The notes under the pieces: generated by a model
What the model was told of the DNA's origin: nothing
Database searches by the model: none
The model's input: the letters and a program-made list of their open reading frames with translations, nothing else
NCBI RefSeq assembly: GCF_030142155.1
Contig: NZ_CP126247.1
Coordinates: 558,001-622,000, forward strand
Length of the DNA stretch: 64,000 nt
Direction of reading: 5' to 3'
From: Arthrobacter sp. zg-Y820
Lineage (GTDB): Bacteria; Actinomycetota; Actinomycetes; Actinomycetales; Micrococcaceae
Made by a program: the position numbers and the translations under genes
Shown: positions 57,385-64,000 of the stretch, piece by piece
Position numbering within the stretch: the stretch's first letter is position 1
Layout of the letters: the number at the start of each line of letters is the position of its first letter

Positions 57385-57873
57385 CTAGCCTGTGGACAGG
57401 CCCTTGCCGAGCAGCTCGTCGAGCTGGTCATAGCCTTCGGACATGCCGACCTCCATGCCGGCGGAAGCCATGCCGTCGCGGGACTCCACGGATGGAAAGA
57501 CGGACCGGCCCGTCAGCTTGCTCCGGCCGCCGGGGAGGTCCGTGAAGGTGGCATATTCGAGGGTCACCGAGTCCGGATACCCCTCGTACTCGAAGGTCTG
57601 GAGCACGAAGTCGTCCTCGCGCACGGTGTGGAACAGGCCGTGGAAGGCATAGTCCACGCCGTCGTCGCCCGATTGCACAAAGCGGTAGGCGCCGCCGGTT
57701 CGGGGCTCAAATGTATCGATCCGGGTGGTCATCTCCCGCGGTCCGATCCACTGGGCAAAGAGCTCCGGGTCGACGTGCGCCTGGAAGACCTGGTGCACGG
57801 CAAAATCGAACTCGCGCTCATAGTGCACATAGGGCTCGCCCTCTGGCATGTGGACCGTCAACGGATTGCTCAT
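57385..57873 (-). CDS. AHSA1/SRPBCC-domain protein (copy B)
   Basis: 162-residue START-fold (SRPBCC, AHSA1-like) protein: REFDFAVHQVFQAHVDPELF, QWIGPREM and GGAYRFVQ are typical. By eye about half identical to the preceding protein, so a tandem paralogue. ATGA overlap couples it to copy A. Confidence 0.85.
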   Translation of the reverse strand: MSNPLTVHMPEGEPYVHYEREFDFAVHQVFQAHVDPELFAQWIGPREMTTRIDTFEPRTGGAYRFVQSGDDGVDYAFHGLFHTVREDDFVLQTFEYEGYPDSVTLEYATFTDLPGGRSKLTGRSVFPSVESRDGMASAGMEVGMSEGYDQLDELLGKGLSTG

Positions 57874-58379
57874 GGCGCACCTTCTCCCTGCAGCGCACCC
57901 TCCTGCAGCTGGGCGAGGAGTTCGTCGAGCCGGTCAAAGCCCTCGGACACGCCGCCTTCCATGCCGGACGAGGCCATGCCGTCGCGGGCCTCCATTGACG
58001 GATAAACGGCGTGGGCGCTAATCCGGGTCCGGTCGCCGTCGAGCTGCTCCAGCGTCATGAACTCAATGCTCACGACGTCGGGATAACCGGAGAATTCGAA
58101 GGTCTGGACGGCGAATTCGTTCTCCCGCACGGTGTGGAAGATGCCGCTGAACGTATACGGCACGCCGTCGGGGCCGGTGTGGATGTAGCGGTAGGAACCG
58201 CCGCTGCGGAAATCGTAGTGATCAATGTCCATCTTCATGCCCCGCGGACCGAGCCACTGGACGATGAGGTCCGGATCGGCATAGGCCTTGAAGACCTGGG
58301 AAACCGGGAAATCCAGCTCCCGGGAAAAGTTGATGAACGGGACGCCCTCGGGGACGTTGAGTTCCAGTGCGTTGGTCAT
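57870..58379 (-). CDS. AHSA1/SRPBCC-domain protein (copy A)
   Basis: 169-residue AHSA1-like START-fold protein with RELDFPVSQVFKAYADPDLI, QWLGPRGM, GGSYRYIHTGPDG and the closing GMASSGMEGGVSEGFDRLDE. Between arsR (ATGA overlap) and copy B (ATGA overlap). AHSA1 genes beside arsR regulators are a recurrent pair of unknown function. Confidence 0.87.
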   Translation of the reverse strand: MTNALELNVPEGVPFINFSRELDFPVSQVFKAYADPDLIVQWLGPRGMKMDIDHYDFRSGGSYRYIHTGPDGVPYTFSGIFHTVRENEFAVQTFEFSGYPDVVSIEFMTLEQLDGDRTRISAHAVYPSMEARDGMASSGMEGGVSEGFDRLDELLAQLQEGALQGEGAP

Positions 58380-58741
58380 GATGGATCCTTTGGCTGACGG
58401 CCGGCTGCTGCGGCCTGTCTGCGGAGCACGGCCTCAAGGCCGCGGAACTGCTGCTCGCGGATCAACCGGTACTGGTCAATCCAGGCGGTCAGCGCCTCCA
58501 ACCGTGCGGGGTTCAGGTGGACGGGCCGGCGCTGCGCGTCACGGCTGCGCGTGACCAGTTGTGCCTGCTCGAGGACCTGGATGTGCTTCGAGACGGCCTG
58601 CTTGGACATCTCGAAGGGTTCCGCCAGCTCGTTGACCGTGGCCGGGCCCCGGGAAAGCCGGGCAATGATGCGGCGCCGGGCCGGATCGGCCAGAGCCTGG
58701 AAGGCCCGGTCAAGCTGTGCCTCATCGCCTGCAGTCTCCAT
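58376..58741 (-). CDS. ArsR-family regulator
   Basis: 121-residue winged-helix repressor: DRAFQALADPARRRIIARLS, then VNELAEPFEMSKQAVSKHIQ as recognition region and VLEQAQLVTRSRDAQRR wing. No metal Cys motif, as usual for AHSA1-linked ArsR proteins. ATG 58741 chosen; an in-frame ATG at 58810 would reach into the operator. Probably represses this operon through the palindrome at 58812. Confidence 0.88.
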   Translation of the reverse strand: METAGDEAQLDRAFQALADPARRRIIARLSRGPATVNELAEPFEMSKQAVSKHIQVLEQAQLVTRSRDAQRRPVHLNPARLEALTAWIDQYRLIREQQFRGLEAVLRRQAAAAGRQPKDPS

Positions 58742-58811
58742 GCCGCGGTCAACTTCTGTAGTTCGAATTCTCACGGTACTGACAACCAACGGAAGCAGAC
58801 AATCCTTCAAC

Positions 58812-58853
58812 CGTAATCAAGGTTGTGGTTGTTCAACCTGTTGGTTGATTACG
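58812..58853. promoter_or_regulatory. Nested palindrome, candidate ArsR operator
   Basis: Perfect 9 bp outer arms CGTAATCAA (58812-58820) and TTGATTACG (58845-58853) share a centre with the inner GGTTGTTCAACC (58827-58838). About 75 bases upstream of the arsR start codon. Confidence 0.65.
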
Positions 58854-59516
58854 AAGCTACGCCCCGGTTTTGGGAGGGTCAAGGGTTCTCCGGGAATCTC
58901 TTACGGAAACTTTCCGACGACGACGGCGGGGGTGCGGCGGCGGGGGTTGGGCCCCGCTGGGGGTGCGTTTGGGTGGCTTGGGTGGGTCGGCTGGCTGGCC
59001 CGACCAGTGTGCAGATCTGGTGGGTTTCGCTTCGCGAAAGCGCAGGTCTGGTGACCTGACCGCGCTGAAACTCGCCATATCTGCGCACTCGACGGGCCAG
59101 ACCGATCCGACCTCGCCATATCTGCGCACTCGACGAGGCACCCGAAATTCCTTCGTGCAGATAAGGGCCTCTAATCGTCCAAATCATCCGGTAGGAGAGC
59201 CTTATCTGCACGAGGGATCCACCCCCGGCCCCTTAGAGTTCGTTATCTGCACGAGAGAACTCGGCGCGGACCGTCGGGCCCGGTAGGAGGCGGACGCCGA
59301 TCGCGGCGGGCCGCCCCCAGCCGGAAGGGCCGCTATTCACAGCCCCGCCCCGCCGCCGGACAATGGGAGGAGCAGGCTGTGGCCCTGGTTCAGGTGCCAC
59401 AGCAGCCGCGCTCCGGCGGTTGCGCCCTTGCTGGGCTAAGGCTCCGGCGGCCGCAGCGCTTGCTGGGATAACGATCTGCGGGGACAAGGCTCTGGTTGAA
59501 TAACGATCCGGTTGGG
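58854..59516. repeat. Non-coding block with repeated TATCTGCRC motifs and inverted repeat
   Basis: Over 600 bases without a convincing gene. CTCGCCATATCTGCGCACTC plus GACG occurs twice (59071-59094, 59112-59135). An inverted repeat with 14 bp arms TCGTGCAGATAAGG (59153) / CCTTATCTGCACGA (59200) lies next to it, and further single copies TGTGCAGATCTGG (about 59010) and GTTATCTGCACGAG (about 59242) flank it. The shared core is TATCTGCRC on either strand, six copies within about 250 bases. 59300-59516 shows nothing recognisable beyond GC-rich spacer. Confidence 0.7.
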
Positions 59517-59816
59517 ATGACCATGACTAGTTCGGCTTCACCTTCACACGTCCGCGGCGAACCCGCCTTCCACTGGGGCAGTTTCGTCTTTGGGCTCTTG
59601 ATGCTGCTGCTGGTTATCGCCCAGGGGGTGGCCTCCGGGCTGCCGGGCTACGTGGGGATGGCCGGCCTGATTCTGCTGATCACTGGCCTCTACGCGTTTT
59701 TCAGCGGCCGGCCTTCCTGGCTCTGGCTGCACCACCGGCGCGATGCCGCCATCGTGGGAGTTCTCGGGCTGGCGGCCTTCCTGCTGGCGCTGGGAATCCG
59801 GCTCGGCGGAGGCTGA
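59517..59816 (+). CDS. Small membrane protein
   Basis: 99-residue protein with three hydrophobic segments: FVFGLLMLLLVIAQGVASGL, YVGMAGLILLITGLYAFF and AAIVGVLGLAAFLLALGI. N-terminal Ser/Thr-rich cytoplasmic tail; SGRPSWLWLHHRRD between the second and third segments. ATG 59517 or 59523 both possible; no strong ribosome site. Family not recognised. Confidence 0.65.
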   Translation: MTMTSSASPSHVRGEPAFHWGSFVFGLLMLLLVIAQGVASGLPGYVGMAGLILLITGLYAFFSGRPSWLWLHHRRDAAIVGVLGLAAFLLALGIRLGGG

Positions 59817-59856
59817 CCGGGCCGGATCACCGCGGAACGGCCCACAGACGGCCCGG

Positions 59857-59922
59857 CTTCACCGCCGGACGCCTTTCGCCGCCGGACGCCTTCTCCCGCC
59901 TACCCGCTTTCACCGCCGGACG
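59857..59922. repeat. 16-17 bp tandem repeat, four units, containing the gluQ stop
   Basis: Units of CTTTCACCGCCGGACGC start at 59857, 59873, 59890 (diverged) and 59907. The gluQ stop (59910-59912) is inside the last unit, so the unit repeats the gene's final codons CGT CCG GCG GTG A on the coding strand region. Same design as at 4007, 8110 and 8631. Confidence 0.7.
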
Positions 59923-60863
59923 AGCGGCGCGGTGAACACCCAGGGTTCGCGCGGCAGCCGTGCCGGGGAGAACTCCTCGAGTGCTTCCTCGAGCGTGCCG
60001 GGTGGCAGCCCGAGCGAGGCCAGGATCAGGTCCCGTACCTGCCCGGGGCCGGCACCAGCGTGTCCCAGCGCGCCCAGGGTGATGGCGCCGTCGCGCTTGG
60101 CCAGCCGCTGCCCTGCGGAATTCAACACCAGTGGAACATGCGCATACTCCACCGGCGGCAGGCCCAGCAGCGAAGCGAGATACGCCTGCCGGGGAGCGGA
60201 GCTGAGCAAGTCACGGCCGCGCACCACCTGGTCGATGCCCTGCGCTGCGTCGTCAATCACCACAGCGAGGTTGTAGGGCGGCACGCCGTCGTTGCGCAGC
60301 AGCACCAGATCGTCCACCGGTCCGGTGAAGGACCCGTGAAGCAGATCGGTCACCGTGTACTGCTCCACCTCGCTGCGCAGCCGCAGGGCAGCGGGACGCA
60401 GCCGCCGCCGTCGGGCTCGCTGGGTGCTGCTGAGGTTGCGGCAGGTGCCGGGATAGGCGCCGGGCGGAGCATGCGGAGCCCGGGGTGCGTCGGCAATTTC
60501 GCTGCGGGTGCAGAAGCATTCGTAGACTTTGCCGGCCTCGTCCAACCGATCGATGGCCTGCAGATAGAGCTCGGTGCGTTCGGACTGACGGATCGGCGCA
60601 GCGTCCCAGGAAAGCCCGACGGCGGTGAGGTCACGCAGCTGTGCGGCCTCGGTCCGGGAGCGCTCGGGATCCAAATCCTCCACCCGCAGCAGGAAACTGC
60701 GCCCCGTGAATCTGGCAAACAGCCACGCCAGGATGGCCGTGCGGAAGTTGCCGATGTGGAGATCTCCCGTCGGGCTCGGGGCGAAGCGGCCGGCTCCTGC
60801 TGAGGGCGCGACGGAGATTGGGGCGGGGGCCGCAGCGGGGAATGCGGGCGGAATTTCGGACAC
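59910..60863 (-). CDS. gluQ: Glutamyl-Q tRNA(Asp) synthetase
   Basis: 317-residue truncated GluRS-like enzyme that charges glutamate onto queuosine of tRNA-Asp. HIGH-type motif HIGN (36-39) in GDLHIGNF, zinc ligands CFCTRSE..YPGTC, and KMSKS-type LAKRDGAIT; the anticodon-binding domain of full GluRS is absent. GTG start at 60863. Lengthened N-terminus of Ala/Pro residues. Confidence 0.9.
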   Translation of the reverse strand: MSEIPPAFPAAAPAPISVAPSAGAGRFAPSPTGDLHIGNFRTAILAWLFARFTGRSFLLRVEDLDPERSRTEAAQLRDLTAVGLSWDAAPIRQSERTELYLQAIDRLDEAGKVYECFCTRSEIADAPRAPHAPPGAYPGTCRNLSSTQRARRRRLRPAALRLRSEVEQYTVTDLLHGSFTGPVDDLVLLRNDGVPPYNLAVVIDDAAQGIDQVVRGRDLLSSAPRQAYLASLLGLPPVEYAHVPLVLNSAGQRLAKRDGAITLGALGHAGAGPGQVRDLILASLGLPPGTLEEALEEFSPARLPREPWVFTAPLVRR

Positions 60864-60926
60864 CGCTTCAGCTTACAAACCAGGGGCCTGCCCGCAGGCA
60901 AACCCAACGGAAAACCGGCTGCGCGC

Positions 60927-61346
60927 CTAGTCCAGTTCCTCGAACAGGGTCAGCTGCACACCTTCGGGGCCGTTGAGCCGGGAGTTCAACGACCGCCAGG
61001 GCGTTTCGCGGGGCTCGGCCACCAGCTCGGCACCGCCGTCGACCGCTGCCCGGGTGGCCAGCGCGCCGTCGTCGACCTCAAAGGCCACCCGCAGCTTCAG
61101 GCTGGGCTCGCCGCCAGCCTCAACCCGGTCGATGAACCGGACCTGTGCCGGATTCGAGATTTCCAGGGTGGCCCGGCCGGCGTCCAAAATGGTGACTTCG
61201 GCGCCGTCGCCGCCCGAGTAGGCCTCCAGCTCCGGAAGCCCCAGGATGTCGCGGTAAAACGCGAGCGCCGCCGCATAGTCCTCGGCAGCTATCACCAGCC
61301 GCAGCTGGCGGACGGACGGTGGAGGAGTGGCTGCAGAGGTATCCAT
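60927..61346 (-). CDS. VOC-superfamily (glyoxalase-like) protein
   Basis: 139-residue VOC-fold protein: RLVIAAEDYAAALAFYRDIL then AEVTILDAGRATLEISN, second half LRVAFEVDDGALATRAAVDG and ending PEGVQLTLFEEL with a metal Glu. ATG 61346 chosen; frame to 61466 is not coding. Unrelated in detail to the VOC protein at 56929. Confidence 0.83.
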   Translation of the reverse strand: MDTSAATPPPSVRQLRLVIAAEDYAAALAFYRDILGLPELEAYSGGDGAEVTILDAGRATLEISNPAQVRFIDRVEAGGEPSLKLRVAFEVDDGALATRAAVDGGAELVAEPRETPWRSLNSRLNGPEGVQLTLFEELD

Positions 61347-61480
61347 ACGGACACAACCGCAGCGGCCGCCCGGGGATTCCCGCGGCGCGCTGAGCCGCCG
61401 GCCGGTAGAGTGAGGGGCCGCCTGTCGCGGTTTTCGCCTGCCGGGCTGCGTTCGGTCAGAACTCAAGGACTACACACCAC

Positions 61481-63112
61481 ATGACGCTGAACTTCACCGC
61501 GATCGACTTTGAAACGGCCAACGGATCGCGGGCTTCGGCCTGTGCCCTGGGCATGGTGAAGGTCCGGAACGGGCAGATTGTCGAGCGCGGCTACTGGCTC
61601 CTGCGGCCCACCGACGGCGGAGGCTTCCAGCCGCGCAACATCGACATCCACGGCATCACCGAGGCCATGGTGGCCGGCGCCCAGACCTGGGCGCAGGCCC
61701 ATCCCGAGATCACGGCGTTCATCGCGGAGGACGCAGTCCTCGCCCATAACGCCGCCTTCGATCTGGCCGTGTTCCGCGAAACCAGTGCCAACGCCGGCCT
61801 TGCAGGCCAGGCCTTCCGCTACGGCTGTTCCGTGAAAATGGCGCAGGCGCTGCTGGCGCTGGAGAATCACAAACTGCCCACCGTCAACGCCGCGCTGGGC
61901 TTCGGTGCGTTCCAGCACCACGACGGACTGGCCGACGCCGAAGCCTGCGCCAACATCACCATCGCCCTGGCCCAGCGGGAGGGGATGGCAGAAATCGACG
62001 CCGTCCTGAAGTTCTGCGGGCCGAAGGGGGCAACGGGTTACACCCGGACCCCGGCCGCAGCGCGGGTGACCGGGCTGGCCCCGTCGCCGGCGCAGGCTGC
62101 CGGCCGGGCGCCGTCGACCGCCGCCGGGCGGACCCAGCGATTCACGCCCCGCCCCACCCTCACCCTGACCGAGCCGGTGGCTGCAGTCTCCGCGAAGATG
62201 AGCGGGCACATGGTCTCCTTTACCGGGGACTTCACCGTGGAACGCCCGGTCCTGCAGCAGCTGGTGCTGGAACACGGCGGGCAGCTGAACAACCACGCCC
62301 CCACCCGCGCCACCTCGCTGCTGGTGGTCGGCGACTGGAACGCCGACCTGCTGCGGCCCGGCGCCGTCGTCAGCCGGTCAGTCCTGAAGGCACAGGCCCT
62401 GCGGGCCAAGGGCCAGACCCTGGACATCATCGGGGAAGCAGCCTTCCGGGAGCTGCTCGACGCCGATCCCGCCAATCCCGCCGATCCCGCAGCCGGTGTT
62501 GCCTCCGCGGCCGCGGCGCTGCTGCCTTCCGCAGAGCCGATGTCCCTGGTCGACACTCCACCGGCCCTGCCCAAGCGCCGTGACGTCAAGGGCATGGGCG
62601 AAATCCTGGCACGGATGGGCCCGGCAGACCCCGCCGCGGCCACCTTCAAAAGCGAGCACTACGGAGTGTTCCGGGTTGCCGGCACCGCCTTCAAATCCCC
62701 GGTGCTCGGGGTGCGGATGCTCGGGCACCGCAGCATCGAAAACAACGGCAAGCCCGAGCGCGATATCCACGCCCTGGCCCTCCTGCAGGATGAGGATGCG
62801 GCTTTTGTTTCCACTCTGCTCAGCCATGACCCGGACCGCGAGTTCCTGGAGGTCCTGCTGGGCAGCGTCCGGCACGGGGACCTGGTGACGGCTGTGTTTG
62901 ATGCCCTGGGCGGCCCTTTCCTGGTTCAGGGCGTGGCGGTCTACGCCCCGGTTGGCGACATGTTCATGCTCGGATCGATGGTCCTGGCGCACCGCGGCCG
63001 CCCCGGCACGAAGCTCAGCTGGCTGCAGGGGGTCATCCCGCGCGCCGAGCATGCCCTGACGGTGCCCGAGGTTATCAGCGCCTGGGACTTCTACGAAACC
63101 TCAGCCGACTAG
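61481..63112 (+). CDS. DEDDh 3'-5' exonuclease with BRCT domain
   Basis: 543-residue protein. N-terminal DnaQ-like exonuclease with Asp9 and Glu11 (TAIDFETAN), Asp94 (HNAAFDLAVF) and His147/Asp152 (HHDGLADAE). A linker leads to a BRCT domain (about 230-325, MVSFTGDFTVERPVLQQLVL) as in DNA ligase and some actinobacterial exonucleases. The C-terminal third (about 365-543, containing GVRMLGHRSIENNGKPERDI and VLLGSVRHGDLVTAVFDA) is not recognised. Likely DNA repair or processing, role unknown. Confidence 0.88.
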   Translation: MTLNFTAIDFETANGSRASACALGMVKVRNGQIVERGYWLLRPTDGGGFQPRNIDIHGITEAMVAGAQTWAQAHPEITAFIAEDAVLAHNAAFDLAVFRETSANAGLAGQAFRYGCSVKMAQALLALENHKLPTVNAALGFGAFQHHDGLADAEACANITIALAQREGMAEIDAVLKFCGPKGATGYTRTPAAARVTGLAPSPAQAAGRAPSTAAGRTQRFTPRPTLTLTEPVAAVSAKMSGHMVSFTGDFTVERPVLQQLVLEHGGQLNNHAPTRATSLLVVGDWNADLLRPGAVVSRSVLKAQALRAKGQTLDIIGEAAFRELLDADPANPADPAAGVASAAAALLPSAEPMSLVDTPPALPKRRDVKGMGEILARMGPADPAAATFKSEHYGVFRVAGTAFKSPVLGVRMLGHRSIENNGKPERDIHALALLQDEDAAFVSTLLSHDPDREFLEVLLGSVRHGDLVTAVFDALGGPFLVQGVAVYAPVGDMFMLGSMVLAHRGRPGTKLSWLQGVIPRAEHALTVPEVISAWDFYETSAD

Positions 63113-63171
63113 AAAAACTCCGTTGCAGCCCGCCGGGCGGCAGGATATACCTCTCTAGAGGAGGTACGGGA

Positions 63172-64000
63172 ATGGATGCTGGAGTTGGAACACCGAAGTA
63201 CGCGATGACGGAACCGGCCGCGAACGTCTTTTTCGTGGAAGGACCGGCGTCGAACTGGATTATCTTGCGCGACGGGGATGCTTTCACCCTGATAGACGGC
63301 GGCTATCCGGGGGACTTGCCGCTGGTGGTTGCCTCGATCCGGGACGCCGGCCTGGATCCCGCCGACGCGGCGGCGATCCTCGTCACGCACGCCCATGCTG
63401 ACCACGCCGGGACCGCCGGCTACTTCGCCGCAGCCTACCGAATCCCGGTCCTGTGCAGCCTTCCCGAACTGCCCTATCTGCAGGGGGAGCAGCGGGAGCA
63501 GGTCTCGGTCGCGCACATCCTGAGCCGGGCCTGGAACCCCGCCGTCCTGCACTGGGCCTGGCATGCACTGGCTGCCGGCGGCGCCGGGCGGGTGGCGGTC
63601 CTGTCCGCGGCCACCTGGTACGACGACGCCGAGCTGGCCGCCCTGCCCGGCTCGCCGGTGGCAGTGCCCACCCCGGGGCACACACCGGGACACACCGCGT
63701 ACTACCTGCCTGCCGCGCACGCGGTTGCCACCGGTGACGCCCTGGTGACGGGCCACAACATCAGCCGGATCCGGGGTCCGCAGATGCTCGATCCCATGTT
63801 CCACTCAGACGGCGACGGCGCACGGCGCTCGCTGGGACAGCTCAGCATACTGGACGCTTCGCTGTTGCTGCCCGGGCACGGCCCGGCCGCACGGTTGGAA
63901 GTGCGGCAGGCTGTCGGAACCGTCCGGTCACGCGTGGCGCCCCGGAAGCGCCGGATCGTGGCGCCCGGCCCCATCGGCGGAGTCGCCGAGCCGACCTACG
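63172..64000 (+). CDS. MBL-fold metallo-hydrolase, cut by the right edge
   Basis: 276 codons visible, no stop before the edge. Metal motif THAHADHAG (His73, His75, Asp77, His78), then TPGHTPGHT with the next His and LLPGHGPA near codon 235. GAGGAGGT lies 5-12 nt before the ATG. Family of zinc hydrolases with varied substrates (thioesters, lactones, glyoxylase II-like); exact activity unknown. N-terminus ANVFFVEGPASNWIILRDG is typical. Confidence 0.88.
   Translation, partial: MDAGVGTPKYAMTEPAANVFFVEGPASNWIILRDGDAFTLIDGGYPGDLPLVVASIRDAGLDPADAAAILVTHAHADHAGTAGYFAAAYRIPVLCSLPELPYLQGEQREQVSVAHILSRAWNPAVLHWAWHALAAGGAGRVAVLSAATWYDDAELAALPGSPVAVPTPGHTPGHTAYYLPAAHAVATGDALVTGHNISRIRGPQMLDPMFHSDGDGARRSLGQLSILDASLLLPGHGPAARLEVRQAVGTVRSRVAPRKRRIVAPGPIGGVAEPTY

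Overview
The window is high-GC actinobacterial DNA, most like Arthrobacter or a close relative in the Micrococcaceae. This rests on the 16S sequence, the rrn operon with no tRNA in its 16S-23S spacer, the actinobacterial gene families (DUF222/HNH protein, F420-linked enzymes, thioester surface protein) and many GTG/TTG starts with GTGA/ATGA coupling. I see no transposase, integrase, CRISPR array or tRNA gene.

Layout. 1-5.96 kb: a nucleoside operon on the minus strand (nucleoside hydrolase, MFS carrier, ribokinase) followed by a degenerate tandem copy in which only the carrier survives. 6-19 kb: single genes (FMN reductase, DUF4166, MarR, small zinc-ribbon protein, SWIM-SNF2 helicase, DUF222/HNH protein, PPK2, a secreted subtilase with SLH-like repeats, an HNH-excalibur lipoprotein). 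19.2-24.1 kb: a coenzyme F420 module, made of an F420-dependent G6PDH-family oxidoreductase plus cofE, convergent with a three-gene ABC transporter matching the proposed F420-0 importer. 24.4-31.6 kb: an operon for reductive pyrimidine/hydantoin breakdown (beta-ureidopropionase, dihydropyrimidinase, a second F420-type oxidoreductase, ABC importer). 31.6-32 kb: a 5'-truncated 5S rRNA with its rrn terminator, then an LPxTG surface protein with a thioester domain, then a complete 16S-23S-5S operon (34.5-40.1 kb).

40.2-45 kb: a minus-strand operon for a TRAP transporter, a phosphotriesterase-family hydrolase and a TetR regulator. 45-56.5 kb: a complete sialic acid route (GntR regulator, nagB, nagA; divergent SBP, permease, permease-ATPase fusion, ATPase, NanA, ROK kinase, NanE), followed by tatA. 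56.9-58.7 kb: ArsR, two AHSA1 proteins and a VOC protein. 58.85-59.3 kb: a non-coding block of repeated motifs. 59.5-64 kb: a small membrane protein, GluQ, a VOC protein, a BRCT exonuclease and an MBL-fold hydrolase cut by the right edge.

How parts may work together. The F420 module would import F420-0, add glutamates with CofE and supply F420 to the LLM oxidoreductases, one of which lies inside the pyrimidine operon, where no dihydropyrimidine dehydrogenase gene is visible. The transporter operon ends in a captured rrn terminator. Several genes (MFS copy 2, zinc-ribbon, SNF2, gluQ) have short tandem repeats that begin in their own stop codon region, which is unusual.
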